From the NCBI GenBank assembly GCA_007128045.1, contig SKYG01000134.1, positions 1 through 20,777 of the forward strand: DNA of 20,777 nucleotides, in the 5' to 3' direction. A model generated the notes under the pieces. That model was not told the DNA's origin. It searched no databases and worked only from the letters and a program-made list of their open reading frames with translations. The number at the start of each line of letters is the position of its first letter. Position 1 is the stretch's first letter. Of the stretch, positions 14,610-20,777 are shown one piece after another. The translations under genes were made by a program, and so were the position numbers. The stretch is from Bacteroidales bacterium. GTDB taxonomy: Bacteria; Bacteroidota; Bacteroidia; Bacteroidales; UBA7960.

Positions 14610-15437
14610 ATGGTTCAAACAGAAAAACTTTCATTCGGTTACACCCGCACTCAGCGGTTATTTGAGAAGCTTGATATCAGCCTGTTACCCGGTAACATTT
14701 ATGGTTTACTCGGAAAGAATGGCGCGGGAAAAACCACTTTATTGCGGATCATAGCTGGATTAACATTTCCGCGGTCGGGATCATGCACTGTTTTCGGTAA
14801 CGAGTCTTCGCATCGATTACCGGGTGTTTTGCAAGATATCTATATGATCCCGGAAGAATACAGCTTGCCACCAATCAGGATTGGTACTTACGTATCGCTC
14901 AATGCACCTTTTTACGGTCGTTTTGATCATGAGAAACTCAAGTGGTTATTGGAGGAATTTCAACTCACCTCTAACAACAAGCTCCACCAGCTATCGTATG
15001 GACAAAAAAAGAAGTTTCTATTGGCTTTTGGACTATCTACAAATGCCAGGTTACTGCTTATGGATGAGCCAACCAATGGCCTGGACATACCGTCAAAAAG
15101 TCAGTTTCGCAGGGTTATTGCGGCCTCTTTGACAGAAGAGCAGATTCTTGTTATCTCAACCCATCAGGTAAGGGATCTTGAGAATCTGATTGACCCAATC
15201 ATAATTATTGATGAGGGTGAGATCATTTTTAATCAGTCATTAGACAGCATAACCACACATCTGACTTTTGAACCGGTAAAAGAAGGTGTCAGGGCATTAT
15301 ATGCAGAGGAAGGATTCAGTGGCTATTCGGGTATTCTTCCGAATACATCAGGAAAAACTACCAGACTGGATATGGAACTTCTGTTTAATGGAGTAGTATC
15401 AAATGCAAAAGAAATCAATCAGGTTTTCGAAAATTAA
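14610..15437 (+). CDS. ABC transporter ATP-binding protein (YtrB-like)
   Basis: The 275-residue protein has Walker A GKNGAGKTT (35-43), a non-canonical signature LSYGQ (128-132) in QLSYGQKKKFLLAFGLS, Walker B LLLMDEPTNGLD (148-159) and the H-loop ISTHQV near 183. The LSYGQ signature and short C-terminal extension are common in exporters linked to YtrA-type GntR regulators. It would drive the membrane permease encoded 6 nt downstream. The substrate is unknown; related Bacillus systems respond to cell-wall-active agents, but sequence here does not show that. The ATG lies 14 nt after the palindromic operator, so the leader is short. Membership in the family is certain; the specific role is not. 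Confidence 0.9.
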   Translation: MVQTEKLSFGYTRTQRLFEKLDISLLPGNIYGLLGKNGAGKTTLLRIIAGLTFPRSGSCTVFGNESSHRLPGVLQDIYMIPEEYSLPPIRIGTYVSLNAPFYGRFDHEKLKWLLEEFQLTSNNKLHQLSYGQKKKFLLAFGLSTNARLLLMDEPTNGLDIPSKSQFRRVIAASLTEEQILVISTHQVRDLENLIDPIIIIDEGEIIFNQSLDSITTHLTFEPVKEGVRALYAEEGFSGYSGILPNTSGKTTRLDMELLFNGVVSNAKEINQVFEN

Positions 15438-15443
15438 ACAACC

Positions 15444-16208
15444 ATGGAAACAAACAATATTTTTTCAACACACAGGCTTTACTTATTAATCCGACGCCAG
15501 GTTTTCTCCAACGGAAAGAGTTTATTGATCGCATTAGGTGGCGTATCAGGTTTTTTGCTGATCATATCTGTGCTGGTCGCGTATTTTAATCCATCGGCCC
15601 TGATAGGTCTGACTGCGTTATACTTCACCTGTATGTTTATTGGTGGTTATATATTTACCAGCAATATATTTAATGAGATGCATCAGATTCAGAAAAGCTA
15701 TAGCTTTCTGACCCTGCCGGTATCTATAAATGAACGGCTTGCAGCAGCATGGCTGCTAACAGGTATATTGTTCCCGATAGTCTCCTTGCTAATAATGGCT
15801 GCCATCGTATTACTGGCCAACCTGATCATGAATCTAACCGTGGATATGGCACCTTTTCAGAGCGTCTTCTCGCCAACCAGTTTAAAACTAATAAAAATCT
15901 ATGTTATTACCCAATCATTGTTCTTGTTGGGTGCCGTATATTTCAGAAAGAATAACTTCCTGAAAACGCTGCTTGCACTTATTGTGGTTAGTCTGGTCTT
16001 GAATATTTACACAGGTTTAGTGGGATGGGCACTGTTTGGATCGCTTAATTCAGAAGGGATGCACATTGATGGCAATAATATCAGTCCGGCAATGAATCAA
16101 TTATTTACTGACTATATACCTAATATGGCCAGATTCGTATTTAACTACCTCACCTTACCATTTTTTCTGGTAACAACATGGTTTGGCTTAAAAGAAAGGC
16201 AGGTGTAA
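15444..16208 (+). CDS. ABC transporter permease, about six TM helices
   Basis: The 254-residue protein has hydrophobic segments at about 26-47, 53-74, 101-127, 150-166, 172-198 and 229-248, the size and topology of an ABC-2-like permease half. The short hydrophilic loop at 75-100 (FNEMHQIQKSYSFLTLPVSI) after helix 2 is a likely coupling region: the phrase about a SFLTLP(V/A)S motif recurs in permeases of this kind in Bacteroidota. It starts 6 nt after the ATPase gene and ends 2 nt before the GntR start, so the three are translated as a unit. It would act as dimer with two ATPase subunits in the inner membrane. No substrate can be inferred. Confidence 0.84.
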   Translation: METNNIFSTHRLYLLIRRQVFSNGKSLLIALGGVSGFLLIISVLVAYFNPSALIGLTALYFTCMFIGGYIFTSNIFNEMHQIQKSYSFLTLPVSINERLAAAWLLTGILFPIVSLLIMAAIVLLANLIMNLTVDMAPFQSVFSPTSLKLIKIYVITQSLFLLGAVYFRKNNFLKTLLALIVVSLVLNIYTGLVGWALFGSLNSEGMHIDGNNISPAMNQLFTDYIPNMARFVFNYLTLPFFLVTTWFGLKERQV

Positions 16209-16210
16209 TT

Positions 16211-16582
16211 ATGGAATTCAATGATAATCAAGCAATTTACATGCAAATTGCAGACTTTATGTGCGAACATATCCTGCAAAAAAAATGGTTGGAAGGAGAG
16301 AAGATACCCTCTATCCGGGATATTGCAGTAAAGGTTGAAGTAAACCCCAATACAGCCCTGAGAACCTTTAACTATTTGCAAGACCAGGGCATTATTTACA
16401 ACAAACGGGGCATTGGGTATTTTATAGCTGATCAAGGGTACAAAAAAACCCTTGAGTTAAAAAAGAAACAGTTTATTAAAGAGGAACTACCCAAAATGTT
16501 TCGCTTACTGGATTTGGTTCATCTTAGTTTTGAAGATATAAAACAATACTACCAACTGTATCGCAAAGAATTAAACAATTAG
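16211..16582 (+). CDS. GntR-family regulator, YtrA subfamily
   Basis: The 123-residue protein is a winged helix with no large ligand domain: residues 10-72 hold the GntR motif (WLEGEKIPSIRDIAVKVEVN, then PNTALRTFNYLQDQGIIYNK and RGIGYFI), and a helical C-terminal tail of about 50 residues should provide dimerisation, as in YtrA. I chose ATG 16211 (MEFNDNQAIYMQI), 2 nt after the permease stop with AGGTG just upstream, over the ATG at 16178, which would add 11 residues inside the permease gene and does not fit the family. Its likely target is the palindrome at 14572-14595, giving autoregulation of the operon; many YtrA-type repressors work this way. Confidence 0.9.
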   Translation: MEFNDNQAIYMQIADFMCEHILQKKWLEGEKIPSIRDIAVKVEVNPNTALRTFNYLQDQGIIYNKRGIGYFIADQGYKKTLELKKKQFIKEELPKMFRLLDLVHLSFEDIKQYYQLYRKELNN

Positions 16583-16633
16583 ATTAATTGATGCATTCTA
16601 TATATTTATAGTATAATTTATTAAGAAATTATT

Positions 16634-16729
16634 ATGAAAACAACCAATAAAATATTGCTCACATTTTTTGTACTAATTTTGATCGGGATAGCTGTTATTT
16701 TGATTTATCTCAGATCACAAATTTCTTGA
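16634..16729 (+). CDS. Possible 31-residue single-TM peptide
   Basis: ATG 16634 opens a 31-codon frame ending TGA at 16729: MKTTNKILLTFFVLILIGI then AVILIYLRSQIS. It has a basic N-terminus, one hydrophobic helix (about residues 8-26) and a short polar tail. It follows the GntR gene by 51 nt in the same direction and ends just before a repeat tract. It could be a small membrane protein of the ABC operon, or the remaining N-terminal signal of a larger membrane-anchored gene that was lost. Nothing but the composition, position and start codon supports it as a gene; no clear ribosome site is seen. Confidence 0.45.
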   Translation: MKTTNKILLTFFVLILIGIAVILIYLRSQIS

Positions 16730-16739
16730 AACCAGTTAA

Positions 16740-16807
16740 GGAGTTGAGCGGTTGAAGAGTTGAAAAGAGTTGAGGAGTTGAGTGGTTGAAGAGTTGAGGA
16801 GTTAAAA
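16740..16807 (+). repeat. Direct tandem repeat, about 34-bp unit
   Basis: Two adjacent copies begin at 16740 and 16774 with GGAGTTGAGCGGTTGAAGAG and GGAGTTGAGTGGTTGAAGAG. Each is built of GAGTTGA-like 7-8-bp subunits. The tract is non-coding and lies between the small peptide frame and the terminator hairpin. It may be a slippage product or a dispersed repeat. Confidence 0.72.
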
Positions 16808-16845
16808 TGTTCTATAATTAATATTATGTTAAGTTGGATCTTTTA

Positions 16846-16888
16846 AACAAGACAGAGGCTGATTCAAATGAACCGGCCTCTGTTTGTT
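16846..16888. terminator. Hairpin terminator between convergent units
   Basis: ACAGAGGC (16852-16859) pairs with GCCTCTGT (16876-16883), and the outer AACAA (16846-16850) with TTGTT (16884-16888) around one bulged G. The flanks are A-rich on one side and T-rich on the other, so it can end transcription from both directions: the ABC/GntR operon (plus) and the TPR gene (minus, stop at 16937). Confidence 0.75.
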
Positions 16889-16936
16889 AAACCTGTACCC
16901 TATCAAGGTATATCATAAAAAGCACAAACCATTGTC

Positions 16937-18169
16937 TTAATCGATATCCACTTCTTCGTCTTCCGTTCCAAATAGTTTGTGATATATTTTCTGCACCTCC
17001 TGTAATTCTTCGTTTTGACCAGTACGGGCATACAACTGCACCAGGCTTATGATTAACGTTTCATAGTAAGGATCATCTTCTGGCAACAACTCTTTTGCTT
17101 TCTCAAAATAAGGTTGTGATTGCAACCATGCAGCCTGGAATTTCTCTGAGTCCTTTTCATACTGTCTGAAATCCTGTGTACGACGAAGGTCTGCATCAGC
17201 CTGCTCATAGATTCTGATACCTTTGTTAAAGTATAAAACACCAAGGTTGAAGATCCCATCAAAATAATCTGGCTTTTTTTCAATAGATTGTTTGTAGTAC
17301 TTTTCAGCTTCCGCAAAAAACATTTCCCGATCCTCGGATGTATATGTAGTATCCTGAACCATTCTGTCGAAATTTGCCGCGAGTGCAAAGTATAGCGTAT
17401 GGTTATCAGGATCCTTTTCTATTGCCAGTGCAAGTACATCTTTTGCCTTTTCAGACTGACCTGTAAATATATATATATTTGCCTCATTAAAAATAATATT
17501 CAAATCTTCCGGATACCTTTTTCTTCCCTTCATAACATAGTCAAGCGCGGCAACTGTATCTCCCTGAGCCATGGAAATGTTGGATAACGAGGTAAACAGA
17601 TAAGGTTGATCATAGTCCATATCAACCAATCGTTGATAAATTTTCTTTGCTTCGTCATAGTTGGCAGCAAGTTCTGATGATAAGCCGGCATTGTACAAGG
17701 TGGTGGTATCTACAGAACCATATGGTTCCAATATTTCATAGGAGCGCAAAAAACGTTCGCTGGCATCAACAAATTGTTCTGCCTGAAACGCTTCTACACC
17801 AGAATTATAAACAAGTTCGGATAGCACAAGTAAAATCTGTTGAATTTGTATCTCCTGGATACTATTCAAACCCAGGTCTTGTGCTTTAATGATTGCTTCA
17901 TCTGCAATAACAACAGGTTCATCGACAAGATCCTGATATTCTGGTTCTTCAGAAGTGGCGATTTCCATATATACCCGGGCTTTTAGTATCCAGGTGTCGG
18001 GATCGTCTTTGGTTGATTCATCAGCAGTTGCTGCATCAATGTGTTCTTTGGCTGCATCAAGCGCTCCCCTGTTAAGCTGTCGCTCTGCCCGGCGGACTTC
18101 ACCACGTTGGGCCTGAGCAGCACTTACTGCAAACGCAAAAAAGATCATTAAAAGGATTGTCCGTTTCAT
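16937..18169 (-). CDS. Secreted TPR-repeat protein downstream of gyrA
   Basis: The 410-residue protein has a signal peptide (MKRTILLMIFFAFAVSAAQA) and TPR-like helix pairs over most of its length, for example TLYNAGLSSELAANYDEAKK, LDYVMKGRKRYPEDLNIIFN and FDGIFNLGVLYFNKGIRIYE, and an acidic end (EDEEVDID). It is probably a periplasmic protein-interaction scaffold. A TPR gene in this place after gyrA recurs in Bacteroidales, as I recall it, but its function is unknown to me. It has its own promoter (separate entry) in the gyrA end and 65-nt spacer. It converges on the terminator at 16846-16888. Confidence 0.83.
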   Translation of the reverse strand: MKRTILLMIFFAFAVSAAQAQRGEVRRAERQLNRGALDAAKEHIDAATADESTKDDPDTWILKARVYMEIATSEEPEYQDLVDEPVVIADEAIIKAQDLGLNSIQEIQIQQILLVLSELVYNSGVEAFQAEQFVDASERFLRSYEILEPYGSVDTTTLYNAGLSSELAANYDEAKKIYQRLVDMDYDQPYLFTSLSNISMAQGDTVAALDYVMKGRKRYPEDLNIIFNEANIYIFTGQSEKAKDVLALAIEKDPDNHTLYFALAANFDRMVQDTTYTSEDREMFFAEAEKYYKQSIEKKPDYFDGIFNLGVLYFNKGIRIYEQADADLRRTQDFRQYEKDSEKFQAAWLQSQPYFEKAKELLPEDDPYYETLIISLVQLYARTGQNEELQEVQKIYHKLFGTEDEEVDID

Positions 18170-18219
18170 AGGATGTTTTTTTTGTTTTGTGATAAATACT
18201 AGTTGATGGTTATGGTCTA

Positions 18220-18251
18220 CAAAAGTAATATAATTTATATTTCATTGTCAA
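18220..18251 (-). promoter_or_regulatory. Promoter of the TPR gene, beginning within gyrA
   Basis: On the minus strand TTG (18251-18249, in TTGACA) and TACTTTTG (18227-18220) are 21 nt apart, a match to the phylum promoter. The -33 element lies in the last gyrA codons. The predicted start near 18212 leaves a leader of about 43 nt before the ATG at 18169, so the TPR gene can be expressed apart from gyrA. Confidence 0.7.
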
Positions 18252-20763
18252 CAGTAGAATTGCCTTCGTTCTGTTCAGGATCAATTAAGTCGTCAAGCAT
18301 ATGATCATCGCCATTTCCATTAAAAGCCTCTTCCTGAATCTTTGTGACTGCAGCAATGGTATCATTATTTTTCAGGTTTATTAATTTTACCCCTTGTGTT
18401 GCCCTGCCCATTTCCCGCAATTCTGAAACAGACATCCTGATAGTGAGGCCAGATTTGTTGATGATCATCAGATCATCTGTATCTGCCACATTGACCATGG
18501 CGATCAGGGGGCCTGTCTTTGGTGTAACATTAATGGTTTTAACGCCCTTTCCTCCCCTGTTTGTGATACGGTATTCTTTAAGTTGCGAACGTTTTCCGTA
18601 GCCATTTTCTGAAACAACAAGTATGCTACTATCTATATCATTAACACAAACCATGCCAACCACTTCGTCATTCTCATCTGAGAGTGTAACACCCTTAACA
18701 CCAGCAGCATTACGTCCGATAGCACGGGCAGTTTTCTCGTGAAAGCGTATGGCTTTACCACTTCGGAGGCCAATCAATATTTCATTATCGCCATTTGTAA
18801 GGCTGGCTTCGAGAAGCTCATCATTTTCCCTGATGTTTATGGCAATAATACCATTGGCACGAGGCCGTGAATAGGCAGAAAGAGCTGTCTTTTTAATGAC
18901 ACCCTTTTTCGTACACAGTATAATAAAGTTATTATTGATATAATCTTTGTCAGTAAGGTCTTTCACATTCACGAAGGCTTTGATCTTATCATCGGAAGGC
19001 ATATTGATCATATTTTGAATTGCCCTGCCTTTGGAAGCTTTTGTCCCCTCGGGGATTTCGAACACCCGCATCCAGTAACATTGACCTTTTTCTGTAAAAA
19101 AGATCAGGTAATTATGGTTGGAAGCCACAAATAAGTATTCTATAAAATCATCATCCCGTGTGAGAGAGCCCTTACTGCCCCGCCCTCCCCTGCTTTGGGT
19201 TTTGAATTCAGTCAGCACGGTGCGTTTGATATAGCCCATATGAGAAATGGTGATCACAACACTTTCATCAGGTATGGTATCCTCAATCTTGAAATCGTTA
19301 GCGGTATATTCTATTTCTGTTCGTGATTTATCACCATATTTATCTTTAATCTCAAGGAGTTCATCTTTTATAATCTCCATCCTAAGGGAAACATCAGAAA
19401 GCACTGACTTAAGGTATTCAATTTTTTTCTTCAATTCATCGTACTCTGCTTTAAGTTTATCACGTTCCAGACCCGTAAGTCTTTGCAGGCGCATATCCAG
19501 TATTGCCCTGGCCTGAATCTCGGAAAGGGAAAAAGATTCTATAAGTCCAGCTCTCGCTTCATCCGGAGTTAGCGAGGCCCTGATCAGGCGTATCACCTCA
19601 TCGAGGTTGTCGAGAGCAATCAACAGTCCTTCAAGTATATGAGCACGCTTTTCAGCCTCTTTCAACTCATATTCAGTACGCCGGACAACCACCTCGTGTC
19701 TGTGCTCCACGAAATACCTGATCATATCTTTTAGGTTCAACAACATAGGTCTTCCCTTCACCAGGGCAATGTTGTTGACGTTAAAAGAAGATTGCAGGGC
19801 TGTATGCTGAAACAACTGATTTAACACGACGTTTGGAACTGCATCTTTTCTTAGTTCATAAACTATTCGCAGGCCCTTTCTGTCTGACTCATCACGTATA
19901 TCTGTTATGCCTTCAATTTTTTTATCATTGACCAGGTCGGCTGTTTTTTTAATCATCTCAGCCTTGTTAACCTGGTAAGGAATTGACGTTACGATGATGG
20001 CTTCTCTGTTGTTCTCAATATTTTCAATGACAGCCTCTCCCCTGACCACAATGCGTCCTTTTCCGGTCAGATAGGCCTCTCTTACACCTTCATATCCATA
20101 TATTTGTCCTCCGGTAGGGAAATCAGGAGCCTTGATAAATTTCATCAGCTCTTCAATTTCAATATCGTGATTGTCGATATAGGCCACCGTACCGTCTACA
20201 ACCTCTGACAGATTATGTGGTGGCATATTCGTTGCCATACCTACGGCTATGCCTGAAGCGCCATTGACTAACAAATTAGGAATCTTGGCAGGCAATACCT
20301 GTGGTTCTTCCAAGGTGTCATCAAAGTTAAGCTGAAAATCAACGGTTTCCTTGTCAATATCAGCAAGCATCTCTTCAGACACTTTTCTGAGCCGGGCTTC
20401 AGTGTAACGCATCGCTGCAGGGCTGTCACCATCGATACTGCCAAAATTACCTTGTCCGTCGACCAGCGGATACCTCAATGACCACTCCTGAGCCATCCTG
20501 ACCATGGCGTCATACACGCTGCTGTCGCCGTGCGGATGGTATTTACCCAACACCTCACCAACAATTCTGGCAGACTTTTTGTAGGGTCTATTACTTAGTG
20601 TACCCAGTTCATGCATACCAAAAAGTACCCGGCGATGCACAGGTTTTAGTCCGTCGCGAACATCCGGAAGTGCTCTGGAAACAATCACTGACATGGCATA
20701 ATCGATATATGCCGTTTTCATTTGTTCTTCAATATCTACCTTAAGGATTTTTTCTTCTGACAT
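18235..20763 (-). CDS. gyrA: DNA gyrase subunit A
   Basis: This 842-residue protein is the DNA-cleaving subunit of gyrase, which works with GyrB to supercoil DNA using ATP. The catalytic Tyr is Y120 in AAMRYTE. The quinolone-resistance region (HPHGDSSVYDAMVRMAQEWS) keeps Ser81 and Asp85, the equivalents of E. coli S83 and D87, so the common resistance changes are not present. The C-terminal domain has the GyrA box as QSRGGRGSKG (523-532), which marks a supercoiling gyrase rather than topoisomerase IV, and an acidic tail. I chose ATG 20763 (MSEEKILKVDIEEQMKTAYI); an in-frame TTG four codons upstream is also possible but unneeded. The promoter lies beyond the window. Confidence 0.97.
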   Translation of the reverse strand: MSEEKILKVDIEEQMKTAYIDYAMSVIVSRALPDVRDGLKPVHRRVLFGMHELGTLSNRPYKKSARIVGEVLGKYHPHGDSSVYDAMVRMAQEWSLRYPLVDGQGNFGSIDGDSPAAMRYTEARLRKVSEEMLADIDKETVDFQLNFDDTLEEPQVLPAKIPNLLVNGASGIAVGMATNMPPHNLSEVVDGTVAYIDNHDIEIEELMKFIKAPDFPTGGQIYGYEGVREAYLTGKGRIVVRGEAVIENIENNREAIIVTSIPYQVNKAEMIKKTADLVNDKKIEGITDIRDESDRKGLRIVYELRKDAVPNVVLNQLFQHTALQSSFNVNNIALVKGRPMLLNLKDMIRYFVEHRHEVVVRRTEYELKEAEKRAHILEGLLIALDNLDEVIRLIRASLTPDEARAGLIESFSLSEIQARAILDMRLQRLTGLERDKLKAEYDELKKKIEYLKSVLSDVSLRMEIIKDELLEIKDKYGDKSRTEIEYTANDFKIEDTIPDESVVITISHMGYIKRTVLTEFKTQSRGGRGSKGSLTRDDDFIEYLFVASNHNYLIFFTEKGQCYWMRVFEIPEGTKASKGRAIQNMINMPSDDKIKAFVNVKDLTDKDYINNNFIILCTKKGVIKKTALSAYSRPRANGIIAINIRENDELLEASLTNGDNEILIGLRSGKAIRFHEKTARAIGRNAAGVKGVTLSDENDEVVGMVCVNDIDSSILVVSENGYGKRSQLKEYRITNRGGKGVKTINVTPKTGPLIAMVNVADTDDLMIINKSGLTIRMSVSELREMGRATQGVKLINLKNNDTIAAVTKIQEEAFNGNGDDHMLDDLIDPEQNEGNSTVDNEI

Positions 20764-20777
20764 GCTGAAAATCAATA

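Noticed and set aside
16178..16210. Longer GntR start overlapping the permease gene
   Set aside because: The 11 extra residues (MVWLKRKAGVI) are the permease C-terminal region in another frame, and the ATG at 16211 has AGGTG in front and fits the family.
20764..20775. TTG start four codons upstream of the gyrA ATG
   Set aside because: The ATG at 20763 gives the normal GyrA N-terminus and no ribosome site favours the TTG; the upstream sequence is cut off, so it cannot be excluded fully.

Overview
The window looks like chromosomal DNA of a Bacteroidota bacterium, probably a Bacteroidales or Marinilabiliales-type lineage. It is moderately AT-rich. It carries a full Bat (Bacteroides aerotolerance) operon, promoters of the TTTG-N19-21-TAnnTTTG type known from this phylum, few clear Shine-Dalgarno sites, and gyrA followed by a secreted TPR protein. 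This placement comes from gene families and promoter form only; no 16S gene is present.

Layout, left to right. (1) 1-1185, minus strand: a stand-alone RQC-HRDC protein (RecQ C-terminal domains without the helicase) and, 5 nt downstream, an EamA-type transporter cut by the window edge. (2) 1412-2474, plus: a His-rich lipoprotein and a three-helix PepSY-associated membrane protein. (3) 2571-5973, plus: ettA (ABC-F translation factor), an ECF-type sigma factor, a one-helix probable anti-sigma factor and a small secreted Spy/CpxP-like protein, which together look like an envelope-stress module. (4) 5921-14403, minus: moxR, DUF58, a periplasmic/TM accessory gene, batA, batB, batC, batD and batE. 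These encode an AAA+ ATPase, three VWA/MIDAS proteins, TPR proteins and large periplasmic proteins that probably form one inner-membrane complex. (5) 14538-16729, plus: a YtrA-type operon (ABC ATPase, permease, short GntR repressor, possible 31-residue membrane peptide) behind a consensus promoter with a palindromic operator just downstream of the -7 box. (6) 16846-16888: a hairpin terminator between convergent units. (7) 16937-20763, minus: gyrA and a secreted TPR protein with its own promoter that begins in the end of gyrA.

The most unusual signals are in the spacers. A 26-bp sequence is present identically before the Spy-like gene and before batC. A 35-bp sequence (31/35 identical) lies before the Spy-like gene and inside the bat operon. 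All copies share one orientation relative to transcription, which suggests a dispersed, transcribed intergenic element. No clearly new defence or mobile system is visible; most genes belong to known families, and the less charted ones are the RQC-HRDC protein, the lipoprotein/PepSY pair and the sigma/anti-sigma/Spy-like set.
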